Shown: positions 16,626 through 26,198, numbered from the stretch's first letter. The stretch: DNA of 64,000 nt from Tenacibaculum pelagium (GCF_014062345.1 NZ_JACGLS010000001.1:930001-994000), one strand, 5' to 3'. Numbers and translations are program-made. Notes: generated by a model from the letters alone, not told the origin.

Positions 16626-18371
16626 ATGAAGTTTTTAAGAAATTTATTAGCATCTATTCTTGGTTTTTTTATAGCCATATTTTTAATCTTTTTATTTTTT
16701 ATTGCCTTAGCATCTATTATGGGTTCTGGTGATGAAGTTGTTGTAAAATCGAACTCTGTATTAGAATTAGATTTATCGACTAACGTAAAAGATTACGCTC
16801 CTAAAGATCAAAATCCTTTAGCAGAAGCTTTAGAGTTAAATGATGACAAATTAGCTTTAAATAAAATTATCAATGCTATTGAAAATGCTAAAACAGATTC
16901 TAATATTAAAGGAATTAGCATCAAAACCGGTTCAGTAAATGCAGGTATAGCACAAACACAAGCCATTAGAAATAAAATTGAAGAGTTTAAAGAAAGTGGA
17001 AAGTTTGTGTATGCATACAACGATGTATATTCTCAAAAAAACTACTATTTAAGCTCTGTTGCTGATAGTTTGTTTTTAAACCCAGTTGGAGCAATTGATT
17101 TTAAAGGTTTATCAACTGAAATTTTATACTATAAAGATTTCGAAGATAAATACGGTATTAAAATGGAAGTAATCCGTCATGGTAAATACAAAAGTGCTGT
17201 AGAGCCGTATTTAACAAATAAAATGAGTGAGGCTAACCGTGAACAAACAACTTCATTCTTAAAATCTATCTGGAACGAAATAACAGAAGATGTTAGTAAA
17301 AGTAGAAACATCTCTGTTGAAAACTTAAACTTAATCGCTGATAATTCGAACGGAAGAAATGCAACACTTGCTAAAGAAAGTAATTTAGTAGATGCTGTTA
17401 TTTATGAAGATGAGTATAAAGAAAAATTAAAAGGTAATTCTGATAAAAAAATTAATACTATTTCTTTAGAAGATTATATTAAATCTGGAAAAGGAAGAAT
17501 TTCATCAACAGCGAAAGATAAAATTGCTGTTATCTATGCGCAAGGACAAATAATGTATGGAGAAGGTAATGAAGATGTAATTGGTCAAGGATTAATTAAT
17601 AAAGCTATCCGTAAAGCTAGAAAAGACAATAAAGTAAAAGCTATTGTTTTACGTGTAAATTCTCCTGGAGGATCTGCTTTAGCTTCTGAATTAATCTGGA
17701 GAGAATTAGAATTGGCTAAAAAAGAGAAACCTTTGGTTGTTTCTATGGGTAATTTAGCCGCTTCTGGAGGTTATTATATCGCTTGTAATGCTGATAAAAT
17801 TATTGCAGAACCATCAACTATTACTGGATCGATTGGAGTCTTTGGAGCCATCCCTAACTTTAATAAGTTTGCAGATAATATTGGTATTAACGCTGAACAA
17901 GTTTCTACAAACAACAGTGCTAATTATAGTGTTTTTGAACCAATGAATCAGAAGTTTTACGATGTAACTAAAGAAGGAGTTGAAGATATTTACAAAACTT
18001 TCGTTAACCGTGTTGCTAATGGTAGAAACATGACTTTTGAGCAAGTAAACGAAGTTGCTCAAGGTAGAGTTTGGACTGGTAGTGAAGCTATTGAAAAAGG
18101 GTTAGTAGATAAATTAGGAAGCTTAGAAGAAGCTATTAAAATTGCCGCTGAACTTGCTGAAGTAGATAACTATAGAGTTCGTAACTACCCTAACTATAAA
18201 AAGGATTTAAAAGAAGCTTTCAAGTTCTCTCCTTTTGCTAATGTATCTAAAGAAGAAATTTTAAAAGAAGCTTTGGGTGATGGGAATTATCAGTTATACA
18301 ACAACATTAACCAAATGAAGAATTTAAAAGGAGTTCAAGCTAGAATGCCCTTTATCTTTCAAGTTAAATAA
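16626..18371 (+). CDS. sppA: Signal peptide peptidase SppA, 67K type
   Basis: A 581-residue membrane-anchored serine protease (family S49) degrading leftover signal peptides. One N-terminal helix (residues 8-35) anchors it. The duplicated ClpP-like domains carry the catalytic dyad: Lys189 in GKYKS of the first domain and Ser380 in NLAASGGYY of the second, the same split-site arrangement as Escherichia coli SppA. The GVFGAIPN segment following the serine domain is also typical. It is followed by a strong bidirectional terminator shared with metK. Confidence 0.95.
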   Translation: MKFLRNLLASILGFFIAIFLIFLFFIALASIMGSGDEVVVKSNSVLELDLSTNVKDYAPKDQNPLAEALELNDDKLALNKIINAIENAKTDSNIKGISIKTGSVNAGIAQTQAIRNKIEEFKESGKFVYAYNDVYSQKNYYLSSVADSLFLNPVGAIDFKGLSTEILYYKDFEDKYGIKMEVIRHGKYKSAVEPYLTNKMSEANREQTTSFLKSIWNEITEDVSKSRNISVENLNLIADNSNGRNATLAKESNLVDAVIYEDEYKEKLKGNSDKKINTISLEDYIKSGKGRISSTAKDKIAVIYAQGQIMYGEGNEDVIGQGLINKAIRKARKDNKVKAIVLRVNSPGGSALASELIWRELELAKKEKPLVVSMGNLAASGGYYIACNADKIIAEPSTITGSIGVFGAIPNFNKFADNIGINAEQVSTNNSANYSVFEPMNQKFYDVTKEGVEDIYKTFVNRVANGRNMTFEQVNEVAQGRVWTGSEAIEKGLVDKLGSLEEAIKIAAELAEVDNYRVRNYPNYKKDLKEAFKFSPFANVSKEEILKEALGDGNYQLYNNINQMKNLKGVQARMPFIFQVK

Positions 18372-18388
18372 ATGTATATACTATAAAT

Positions 18389-18422
18389 AAAAAAGCCTCG
18401 ACAATATTGTCGAGGCTTTTTT
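18389..18422. terminator. Bidirectional terminator between sppA and metK
   Basis: A long near-perfect inverted repeat centred on AATATT, with GCCTCGAC arms flanked by A and T runs. It terminates both converging genes. Confidence 0.9.
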
Positions 18423-18437
18423 ATTTATAATGAGCTT

Positions 18438-19691
18438 CTATAATCCGAAACTCTCTTTTACTTTAGTTACATAATCTAACTTTTCCCAAGTAAACAATTC
18501 TACATCCATTGTTTTACTTTCTCCGTTAGGTTGCGTAAATGTTTTAGAAATTACTTCATTTATACGCCCCATATGTCCGTAAGCAGCAGTTTCGCTATAC
18601 ATAGGTGTACGTAATTTTAACCTTGTTTCAATAGCATGTGGACGCATATCGAAAATCTCAGAAACTTTTTTAGCAATCTCACCATCAGTTAAATCAACTT
18701 TTGATGTACCGTAAGTATCTACAAAAATTCCCATAGGCTCTACCACTCCAATAGCATAAGAAACTTGTACTAAAACCTCACTACATAAACCAGCAGCTAC
18801 TAAGTTTTTAGCAATATGACGTGTTGCATACGCAGCACTTCTATCTACTTTACTTGGATCTTTTCCTGAAAAAGCTCCACCTCCATGCGCCCCTTTTCCA
18901 CCATAAGTATCTACAATAATCTTACGCCCTGTTAAACCAGTATCTCCATGAGGTCCACCAATTACAAACTTTCCAGTTGGGTTGATATGATATTTAATGT
19001 CATCATTAAATAATGTTTGGATTTCAGGAGATAATTGTGCTTTAACTCTAGGAATTAAAATATCAACAATATCTTTTCTAATTTTAGCTAACATTTCTTC
19101 ATCATCTGCAAAATCATCATGCTGAGTAGAAACAACTATTGCTTCAATACGTTGTGGTACATTATCATCAGAATATTCAATAGTTACCTGACTTTTAGCA
19201 TCAGGACGTAAATACGTAATATCTTTGTTTTCTCTACGTAAAACAGCTAATTCTTTTAAAATTAAATGCGATAAGTCTAACGCTAAAGGCATGTAATTTT
19301 CAGTCTCATTGGTAGCATATCCAAACATCATACCTTGGTCACCTGCACCTTGCTCTTCTTTAGAAGCTCTATCTACCCCCCTATTGATGTCATCAGACTG
19401 TTCGTGAATAGCCGATAAAACTCCACAAGAATTTCCATCAAACATATACTCTCCTTTTGTATAACCAATCTTGTTGATTACCTCACGAGCAATCTTTTGA
19501 ACGTCTAAATAAGTTCTTGATTTAACCTCACCTGCCAATACTACTTGACCAGTAGTTACTAAGGTTTCACAAGCCACTTTAGATTCTGAATCAAAAGCTA
19601 AAAAATTATCTATTAAAGCATCAGATATTTGATCTGCAACTTTATCTGGATGTCCTTCAGAAACACTTTCTGAAGTAAAAAAATATGACAT
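18438..19691 (-). CDS. metK: S-adenosylmethionine synthetase
   Basis: A 417-residue enzyme forming SAM from methionine and ATP. Signatures are [15 protein letters not shown] at the N-terminus, the [12 protein letters not shown] loop near residue 130 and the [19 protein letters not shown] box near residue 290. It is divergent from the metY operon. Its leader (19692-19829) begins at a TAACTTTG promoter box and contains a likely SAM-II-type aptamer, so expression is probably repressed by its own product. Identification is certain; the regulation is inferred. Confidence 0.98.
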   Translation of the reverse strand: MSYFFTSESVSEGHPDKVADQISDALIDNFLAFDSESKVACETLVTTGQVVLAGEVKSRTYLDVQKIAREVINKIGYTKGEYMFDGNSCGVLSAIHEQSDDINRGVDRASKEEQGAGDQGMMFGYATNETENYMPLALDLSHLILKELAVLRRENKDITYLRPDAKSQVTIEYSDDNVPQRIEAIVVSTQHDDFADDEEMLAKIRKDIVDILIPRVKAQLSPEIQTLFNDDIKYHINPTGKFVIGGPHGDTGLTGRKIIVDTYGGKGAHGGGAFSGKDPSKVDRSAAYATRHIAKNLVAAGLCSEVLVQVSYAIGVVEPMGIFVDTYGTSKVDLTDGEIAKKVSEIFDMRPHAIETRLKLRTPMYSETAAYGHMGRINEVISKTFTQPNGESKTMDVELFTWEKLDYVTKVKESFGL

Positions 19692-19760
19692 AAACTTCTT
19701 TTTTTAAATTAACGGAAGAAAAACTTGAATTGCTTGGTCGCGTAAAGAAGTAGAAAATTA

Positions 19761-19809
19761 CTGCTTTAGCATTTTTTATAGAGGTTGCAATCAGATCAAA
19801 TTTTTCCTC
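19761..19809 (-). ncRNA. Candidate SAM-II-type riboswitch in the metK leader
   Basis: On the minus strand a 4-base stem GAGG (19809-19806) with CCTC (19784-19781) encloses a 21-base loop ending ATTGCAA. The stem is followed by an A-rich strand with ATGCTAAAGCAG. Order, loop length (21 versus 19) and tail length match my recollection of the SAM-II pseudoknot. Possible pseudoknot pairs are loop CTG with tail CAG and loop GCA with tail TGC. It begins about 13 bases downstream of a TAACTTTG promoter box and ends 69 bases before the metK ATG. The genes downstream (metK) fit the ligand. The match was made by eye, without a covariance model. Confidence 0.6.
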
Positions 19810-19821
19810 AAAAATCAGTCG

Positions 19822-19829
19822 CAAAGTTA
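19822..19829 (-). promoter_or_regulatory. -7 promoter box for metK
   Basis: Minus strand TAACTTTG matches TAnnTTTG. It would start transcription just before the candidate SAM-II aptamer. No -33 TTG is seen at normal spacing. Confidence 0.55.
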
Positions 19830-19936
19830 TAGATTAAATTCATATCTAAAAAAGCTTTTTGTTAAAAAAGAATTAAAATAAAAAATCTATATACGTAGTA
19901 TATAAAACTTTAGAAGAAAAAAATATCATAAAAAGT

Positions 19937-19968
19937 TTGGATATTAAATTTTTATGACTGAATATTTG
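19937..19968 (+). promoter_or_regulatory. Promoter of the metY operon
   Basis: TTG (19937-19939), 21 bases of spacer, then AATATTTG (19961-19968), one mismatch from TAnnTTTG. The spacing suits Flavobacteriia promoters. Transcription would begin about 25 bases before the SAM-I aptamer. Confidence 0.5.
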
Positions 19969-20000
19969 TGCTCGTAAAAGTTCAAACACTTATTGACGAT

Positions 20001-20113
20001 GTTATCAAGAAAGGTGGAGGGATTAGACCCTATGAAGCCTTAGCAACCCTTTGTTCTAAACAAAGAAGGTGCTAAATTCTACCAAAGCAGTTAAACGCTA
20101 AAGGATAGATAAC
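20001..20113 (+). ncRNA. SAM-I (S-box) riboswitch upstream of metY
   Basis: Closing stem P1 is GTTATC (20001-20006) with GATAAC (20108-20113). Between them are the S-box landmarks in order: AAGAAAGGTGGAGGGA, the kink-turn and ACCC return arm, GAAGCCTTAGCAACC, a variable stem, GGTGCTAAATTC and the final arm before P1. An alternative partner for the 5' P1 strand lies at 20156-20167 (11 of 12 positions pair with 20001-20012), a plausible anti-P1. Further down is a hairpin ACATCTTT/AAAGATGT (20184-20200) with a T-rich tail. The expected effect is repression of metY, the metX fusion and metZ by SAM. Confidence 0.93.
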
Positions 20114-20183
20114 CCAAAAGAAGTTTCTCTATAAAACTACAGAAACCTCTTATGATTTCTTAATAACATTTTTCTAGTAAGCA

Positions 20184-20228
20184 ACATCTTTTAAAGATGT
20201 GTTTTGGCTTTTGTTTTAATTTTTTATT
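20184..20228 (+). terminator. Possible riboswitch-controlled terminator
   Basis: An 8-base hairpin (20184-20191 with 20193-20200, single-base loop as drawn) followed by a T-rich but interrupted tail. The stem is A/T-rich, so it may instead be a translational control element. Confidence 0.35.
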
Positions 20229-20247
20229 AACTCAAAAAACAAGAAAA

Positions 20248-21540
20248 ATGAGTACGCAAAAATTCGCAACAAACGCACTACATGCAGGGCATGATGTAAA
20301 ACAAACAGGAGGTACTAGAGCAGTTCCTATTTATCAAACCACGTCGTACGTGTTTAATGATTCTGAGCATGCTGCTAATTTATTTTCATTAAAAGAATTG
20401 GGGTTTATTTACACACGATTGAATAATCCTACCAATCAAATTTTACAAGATCGTTTGGCTACTCTAGAGAGAGGAATTGGTGCCGTAGTATTTGCTTCTG
20501 GAACCGCAGCAATCTCAACAGGGTTACTAACCTTACTAAAAGCTGGAGATCATATCGTAGCATCAAGTAGTCTCTATGGAGGAACCTATAATTTGCTAAA
20601 CGTTACCTTACCTAGATTAGGCATTACCACCACTTTTGTAGATGCTTCTAATCCTGAAAACTTTGAAAAAGCAGTACAGGAAAACACCAAAGCATTCTTT
20701 GTAGAATCATTAGGAAATCCGAAGTTAGACGTATTAGACCTACAAGGTATTTCAAGCTATGCAAAGAAAGCACAGGTTCCGTTTATTGTAGACAATACTG
20801 TAGCAACTCCTACCCTATTAAACCCAATTGAACACGGTGCCAATATTGTAATCCACTCACTAACCAAGTACATTGGCGGACAAGGAAACTCTTTAGGAGG
20901 TGTTATAATTGATGGAGGTAATTTTGATTGGTCTAATGGTAAGTTTCCAGAATTTACTGAGCCTTCAAAAGGATATCACGGATTAAAATATCACGAAACT
21001 TTAGGAGCCGCTTCTTATACTTTTAAACTCATTTTAGAAGGCTTACGTGATTTTGGAGGCGCTTTAAGTCCGACAAATGCTTTTAACATCATTCAAGGGC
21101 TAGAAACTTTATCTGTAAGGATTAAACAACATTCGGAAAATGCATTGGCTTTAGCCAAATGGTTAGAACAACAGGAAGAAGTAGCATGGGTAAACTATCC
21201 AGGGTTAGAAAGCAGCAAATACAAATCTTTGTCTGATAAATATTTACCAAACGGTCAAAGTGGAATTGTAACCTTTGGAGCTAAAGGTGGTTTTGAAGCT
21301 GCAAAAACAATAGCTGATACCGTAAAAGTATTCTCTTTATTAGCAAATATTGGTGATACAAAATCGCTAATTATTCATCCTGCAAGCACCACGCATCAAC
21401 AACTCTCAGAAGAGCAACAAGCAAGTACCGGAGTTACAGCAGATTTAATTCGATTGTCTGTTGGTCTTGAAAACATAGAGGATTTAAAGTCTGATTTAAA
21501 AGAAGCCTTTTCTAAAATAGCTAAGAAAGTTTTAGTTTAA
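20248..21540 (+). CDS. metY: O-acetylhomoserine sulfhydrylase
   Basis: A 430-residue PLP enzyme of the Cys/Met metabolism family that joins O-acetylhomoserine and sulfide to give homocysteine. The PLP lysine is K207 in HSLTKYIGG, and the extended C-terminus ending in the LSVGLEN motif is typical of the longer MetY group. I chose the ATG at 20248 (start MSTQKFATNALHAG); an in-frame ATG at 20197 falls inside the riboswitch expression platform and adds an atypical 17-residue prefix. It is the first gene of an operon with the metX fusion and metZ. Confidence 0.93.
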   Translation: MSTQKFATNALHAGHDVKQTGGTRAVPIYQTTSYVFNDSEHAANLFSLKELGFIYTRLNNPTNQILQDRLATLERGIGAVVFASGTAAISTGLLTLLKAGDHIVASSSLYGGTYNLLNVTLPRLGITTTFVDASNPENFEKAVQENTKAFFVESLGNPKLDVLDLQGISSYAKKAQVPFIVDNTVATPTLLNPIEHGANIVIHSLTKYIGGQGNSLGGVIIDGGNFDWSNGKFPEFTEPSKGYHGLKYHETLGAASYTFKLILEGLRDFGGALSPTNAFNIIQGLETLSVRIKQHSENALALAKWLEQQEEVAWVNYPGLESSKYKSLSDKYLPNGQSGIVTFGAKGGFEAAKTIADTVKVFSLLANIGDTKSLIIHPASTTHQQLSEEQQASTGVTADLIRLSVGLENIEDLKSDLKEAFSKIAKKVLV

Positions 21541-21561
21541 TATTTTCTTTAAAAGTAAAAC

Positions 21562-24500
21562 ATGAGTTCATCTATAACATTAAAGCATCTAAATATTAAC
21601 AACTATCGTACAGATAGCGGTGCTGAGTATTCTAGTTTAACCTTAAGTTATCAAACATTTGGTAAAAAACTGGGCACCGCTCCTGTTGTATTAATAAATC
21701 ATGCATTGACAGGTAACAGTGATGTTGCTGGAGAAAATGGTTGGTGGAGTGATCTTATTGGTAAAAATAAGGTGATTAATACGGAAGAATATTCGGTGTT
21801 ATGTTTTAATATTCCTGGTAATGGTTATGATAATTTTATTATTGAAGACTATAAAAATTTTGTAGCCAGAGACATTGCTAACATTTTTCTGTTAGGATTA
21901 AAAGAATTACAAATTAACAAGCTTTTTGCGTTAATAGGTGGTTCTCTTGGAGGAGGAATCGCTTGGGAAATGGTGGTCATAAATCCACAAATAACCCAAC
22001 ATTTAATTCCTGTTGCAACCGACTGGAAATCGACAGATTGGTTAATTGCCAATTGTCAAATACAAGAATTGTTTTTAACAAACTCAAGCAATCCAGTTCA
22101 TGATGCTCGTATGCATGCTATGTTATGTTATAGAACTCCAGAGTCTTTTAAAAGTAGATTTCAACGAACAAAAAACGAAGATTTACAACTTTTTAATGTA
22201 GAAAGTTGGCTGTTACATCATGGTAAAAAATTACAAGAAAGATATCAGTTAGCATCTTACAAGTTAATGAATCAGTTGCTTAAAACAATTGATGTTACCA
22301 AAGGAAGAGAAGCACTAAATGTATTAGAAAAAATAGCGGCAGACATTCACATTATTGGGGTGAGTTCTGATTTGTTTTTTACTGCGGAAGAAAATAGAGA
22401 AACTCAAAAAGAACTAGCCACCGTACATCCAAATGTTACTTATAACGAGATAAATTCTGTACACGGGCATGATGCTTTTTTAATAGAATATGAACAACTA
22501 AAGAAGATAATAGAACCCATCTTCAACAAAAATATAACAACTAAAAAAATGAAAGTTTTAAAGTTTGGAGGAAAATCCTTGTCTAATGAAGGAATTAGCA
22601 ACGTAGTTTCTATCATAGAGCAAAAAATAAATGAAGGAGAGCGAATTACTGTAGTGGTATCTGCACGTGGAAATGCTACAGATACTTTAGAACGTATTTT
22701 AGAAAAAGCAGCTAAAAACGAAGTGTACACAGAGCAATTAGAAGCTTTTAAAAGAGAACAAGCATTAATAACACCTTTGGTAGATTTTACTGAAGAATTT
22801 AATAGACTAGAAAAACTTTTTGAAGGCGTAAGTTTATTAGGTGATTATAGTACTAAAATTAAAGATGAAGTATTAGCCCAAGGCGAATTATTATCTATTA
22901 AAACAGTTGTCGAATTACTACATCAAAAAGGAATTGATGCCCATCCTACCGATGCTAGAAGGCTTCTTAAAACGGATGAAAATTACGGAAACGCACAGCC
23001 TATAATTAATCTTTCTAAAGAAAACGTACACACTCATTTTAAAAAGCAAAACGGTAATACCGTAAATATTGTTACCGGATTTATTGCTTCTACAGAAAAA
23101 AATGAAACTACTACCTTGGGTAGAAACGGAAGTAATTATACTGCTTCATTATTAGCTAACTATCTAGATGCAGAAGAGCTTCAAAATTACACCCATGTAG
23201 ATGGAATTTTTACTGCGAATCCGGATTTAGTTCAGGATGCAAAAAAAATTGAAGAATTATCTTTTTCAGAAGCCAATGAACTTGCCAATTTTGGCGCAAC
23301 CATTTTACATGCAAAAACCATTGTTCCTTTATTAGAAAAAAACATCAACCTAAGAGTTTTAAACACGTTTAAACCAAATGATAAAGGAACCTTAATCACA
23401 GCAAAATCAAAAGCAAAAGGAATTAAGTCTTTATCGGTATTAGACAATGTAGCTCTTATAAATTTTGAAGGAAGAGGCTTACTTGGTAAAGTCGGTGTAG
23501 ATGCCAGAATCTTTAAAGCACTAAGTAACCAAGGGGTAAGTGTAAGTTTAATTTCTCAAGGTTCTTCAGAAAGAGGTATTGGTTTAGTGGTAACTAAAGA
23601 CAAAGCAGAAGACGCTATAAAAGCACTTGAAAATGAGTTTGAAAACGATTTTTACACCAAAGACGTAAACAAAATTTCAATAGTAGATGATGTCTCGGTA
23701 ATTTCAATAATCGGGCAAAATTTAAGCGAGTTCCACCAACCATTTAATGCTTTAATAAAAAACCAAATAGTACCGTTATTGTTTAACAATACTATCACAG
23801 GAAAAAATGTGAGTTTAGTGGTAAAAAACGAGCATTTACATAAAGCTTTAAATGTTATACACGGACAAGTTTTTGGAGTTGCTAAAAAAATAAACATTGC
23901 CGTTTTTGGTAAAGGTTTAGTTGGTGGCACATTAATTAACCAAATACTTGATAGCACAAAAAACATTTTAGAAAGACGTAAAATTCAACTTAACATATTT
24001 GCAATTGCCAACTCAAAAGTCGTACTTCTTACTAAAGATGGAGCTACAAAAAACTGGAAAAAGGACTTAAGTAGCACCAAAGAAAACAGCAATATAACGC
24101 AAGATATTATTGACTTTGCAAGAGAAAATCATTTAGAAAATTTAATTGCAGTTGACAATACCGCAAGTCAAGAGTTTACACAAAACTATATTTCCTTAGT
24201 AGAAGCAGGTTTTGATTTAGTTTCATCAAATAAAATAGCAAATACCGTTTCTTTTGAGTTCTATAAAAAACTTAGAAAAACCTTAGAAAAAAACAAAAAA
24301 ACCTATTTATATGAAACCAATGTAGGTGCCGGACTTCCGTTAATTGATACGATAAAATTACTTCATGATTCTGGAGAAAATATTACTCGAATACGAGGGG
24401 TTTTTTCTGGTTCATTAAGCTACATATTTAATAATTTTTCTGAAAAAAACGTACCCTTTTCAGAAGTTTTACAAGAAGCCATAGATAAAGGATTTACAGA

Positions 24501-24966
24501 GCCAGATCCTAGAGAAGATTTATGTGGAAATGATGTTGCCAGAAAATTATTGATTCTAGCACGTGAGTTAGATTTAGAGAATGAATTTGACGATATTTCT
24601 ATTAAAAATTTAATCCCAGAAAGTCTTCGTAAAGTATCATCAAATGAATTTCTAAATAGTTTGATAAACCTCAACACCGTTTTCCAAGAGAAAAAAAATA
24701 AACAAAAAGATGGTTATGTATTAAGATATATAGGTGACTTACATGGTGACTTACAACAAACTAAAGGAGAATTAGATGTAAAATTAGTATCTGTTCCAAA
24801 AAATTCTCCCTTAGGAGGTTTAAAAGGCTCTGACGCCATCTTCGAAATTTACACAGAATCATACGGGAAACAACCTATTGTAATACAAGGAGCAGGTGCA
24901 GGTGCAGAAGTTACTGCAAGAGGTGTATTTGGTGACATTTTACGACTAGCAAAAACAAACAACTAA
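21562..24966 (+). CDS. Fusion: homoserine O-acetyltransferase (MetX) + aspartokinase + homoserine dehydrogenase
   Basis: A 1134-residue three-enzyme fusion. Residues 1-325 are an alpha/beta-fold MetX: LTGNSDVAG, nucleophile Ser128 in GGSLGGG, MLCYRTP with SRF, and a late VHGHDAFL. From Met330 (MKVLKFGG) comes an aspartokinase with ACT-type regulatory repeats, and from about residue 774 a homoserine dehydrogenase (VFGKGLVGG, later GVFSGSLSYIFN). Together they cover aspartate phosphorylation, aspartate-semialdehyde reduction and homoserine acetylation. Three aspartokinase residues differ from the ThrA consensus: KFGGK for KFGGT, GSNYT for GSDYS and THVDG for TDVDG. An A-rich internal ATG at 22549 could give a separate AK-HDH. 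It lies 21 bases after metY. Confidence 0.9.
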   Translation: MSSSITLKHLNINNYRTDSGAEYSSLTLSYQTFGKKLGTAPVVLINHALTGNSDVAGENGWWSDLIGKNKVINTEEYSVLCFNIPGNGYDNFIIEDYKNFVARDIANIFLLGLKELQINKLFALIGGSLGGGIAWEMVVINPQITQHLIPVATDWKSTDWLIANCQIQELFLTNSSNPVHDARMHAMLCYRTPESFKSRFQRTKNEDLQLFNVESWLLHHGKKLQERYQLASYKLMNQLLKTIDVTKGREALNVLEKIAADIHIIGVSSDLFFTAEENRETQKELATVHPNVTYNEINSVHGHDAFLIEYEQLKKIIEPIFNKNITTKKMKVLKFGGKSLSNEGISNVVSIIEQKINEGERITVVVSARGNATDTLERILEKAAKNEVYTEQLEAFKREQALITPLVDFTEEFNRLEKLFEGVSLLGDYSTKIKDEVLAQGELLSIKTVVELLHQKGIDAHPTDARRLLKTDENYGNAQPIINLSKENVHTHFKKQNGNTVNIVTGFIASTEKNETTTLGRNGSNYTASLLANYLDAEELQNYTHVDGIFTANPDLVQDAKKIEELSFSEANELANFGATILHAKTIVPLLEKNINLRVLNTFKPNDKGTLITAKSKAKGIKSLSVLDNVALINFEGRGLLGKVGVDARIFKALSNQGVSVSLISQGSSERGIGLVVTKDKAEDAIKALENEFENDFYTKDVNKISIVDDVSVISIIGQNLSEFHQPFNALIKNQIVPLLFNNTITGKNVSLVVKNEHLHKALNVIHGQVFGVAKKINIAVFGKGLVGGTLINQILDSTKNILERRKIQLNIFAIANSKVVLLTKDGATKNWKKDLSSTKENSNITQDIIDFARENHLENLIAVDNTASQEFTQNYISLVEAGFDLVSSNKIANTVSFEFYKKLRKTLEKNKKTYLYETNVGAGLPLIDTIKLLHDSGENITRIRGVFSGSLSYIFNNFSEKNVPFSEVLQEAIDKGFTEPDPREDLCGNDVARKLLILARELDLENEFDDISIKNLIPESLRKVSSNEFLNSLINLNTVFQEKKNKQKDGYVLRYIGDLHGDLQQTKGELDVKLVSVPKNSPLGGLKGSDAIFEIYTESYGKQPIVIQGAGAGAEVTARGVFGDILRLAKTNN

Positions 24967-25003
24967 ACTATAAAACAGGTGTACGCACCTTAAAAAGAAA
25001 AAA

Positions 25004-26170
25004 ATGAGCAAGAATTTTGAAACACAAGCCATAAGAACACAAACAGAACGCACACAGTTTTCTGAACATTCAACACCATTATACCTTACCTCAAGCTTTG
25101 TTTTTGATGACGCAGAAGATATGAGAGCTTCTTTTGCAGAAGAAAAAGAGAAAAACCTGTATAGCCGATTTTCTAATCCAAATACTACCGAGTTTGTTAA
25201 TAAAATTGTAGCAATGGAAAAAGCAGAAGCTGGATATGCTTTTGCTACAGGAATGGCCGCTGTGTTTTCAACTTTTGGAGCATTATTAAATGCTGGAGAT
25301 CATATTGTATCTTCAAGATCTGTTTTTGGCTCAACTCATAGTTTATTTACAAAGTATTTTCCTAAATGGAACATCGAAACTAGTTATTTTAAAGTAAATG
25401 AAGTTGATAAAATAGAAGCACTAATTCAACCTAATACTAAAATTTTATATGCAGAAAGCCCAACAAATCCAGCAGTAGATATTTTGGATTTAGAACTATT
25501 AGGAAGTATTGCTAAAAAGCATAATTTGTTATTAGTTATTGATAATTGTTTTGCTACACCATATTTACAAAATCCAATTGAATTTGGTGCTGATTTAGTT
25601 ATACATTCGGCAACAAAGTTAATTGACGGACAAGGAAGAGTTTTAGGTGGTGTAACGGTTGGAAAAGCCGATTTAATTAGAGAAATCTATTTATTTTCAA
25701 GAAATACAGGGCCAGCAATGTCTCCATTTAATGCTTGGGTATTATCAAAAAGCTTAGAAACACTCTCTTTACGAGTAGAAAAACATTGTGAAAATGCTTT
25801 AAAAGTTGCTCAATTTTTAGAAGAACATCCTAAAGTAAATCTAGTTAAATATCCTTTTTTAAAGTCTCATCCGCAGTATGAAGTGGCAAAAAACCAAATG
25901 AAATTAGGGGGTAATATTGTTGCGTTTGAAATTCAAGGAGGTATTAATGCTGGAAGAACATTTTTAAATAATATAAGCATGTGCTCACTGTCTGCAAACC
26001 TTGGAGACACTAGAACTATTGTAACACATCCAGCTTCAACTACACACAGTAAATTAAGTATTGAAGATCGATTAGAGGTTGGTATTACCAACGGATTAGT
26101 TCGATGTTCGGTAGGGCTAGAAAATGTAAATGATGTTATTAACGATTTAAAACAAGCATTGGATAGATAA
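25004..26170 (+). CDS. metZ: O-succinyl/acetylhomoserine sulfhydrylase (MetZ-type)
   Basis: A 388-residue fold-type I PLP enzyme of the trans-sulfuration family. The PLP lysine is K205 in HSATKLIDGQG; other marks are YSRFSNPNT, AESPTNP and the C-terminal LVRCSVGLEN. The FETQAIRTQ...FSEHSTPLYLTSSF N-terminus resembles MetZ more than MetB or MetC. It makes homocysteine from an acylated homoserine and sulfide, so it overlaps in role with metY at the head of the operon; one may prefer another acyl group or work in the reverse sense. It follows the metX fusion by 37 bases. Confidence 0.88.
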   Translation: MSKNFETQAIRTQTERTQFSEHSTPLYLTSSFVFDDAEDMRASFAEEKEKNLYSRFSNPNTTEFVNKIVAMEKAEAGYAFATGMAAVFSTFGALLNAGDHIVSSRSVFGSTHSLFTKYFPKWNIETSYFKVNEVDKIEALIQPNTKILYAESPTNPAVDILDLELLGSIAKKHNLLLVIDNCFATPYLQNPIEFGADLVIHSATKLIDGQGRVLGGVTVGKADLIREIYLFSRNTGPAMSPFNAWVLSKSLETLSLRVEKHCENALKVAQFLEEHPKVNLVKYPFLKSHPQYEVAKNQMKLGGNIVAFEIQGGINAGRTFLNNISMCSLSANLGDTRTIVTHPASTTHSKLSIEDRLEVGITNGLVRCSVGLENVNDVINDLKQALDR

Positions 26171-26186
26171 AAAATAAATTAAAGTG

Positions 26187-26194
26187 TATTTTTG
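26187..26194 (+). promoter_or_regulatory. -7 promoter box for the Rrf2 gene
   Basis: TATTTTTG matches TAnnTTTG and ends 4 bases before the Rrf2 ATG, implying an almost leaderless transcript if used. A TTG lies 25 bases upstream, slightly long spacing. Confidence 0.4.
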
Positions 26195-26198
26195 TAAT

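Noticed and set aside
20197..20247. An in-frame upstream ATG extending metY by 17 residues.
   Set aside because: It lies within the riboswitch expression platform hairpin and the extra residues do not resemble MetY N-termini.
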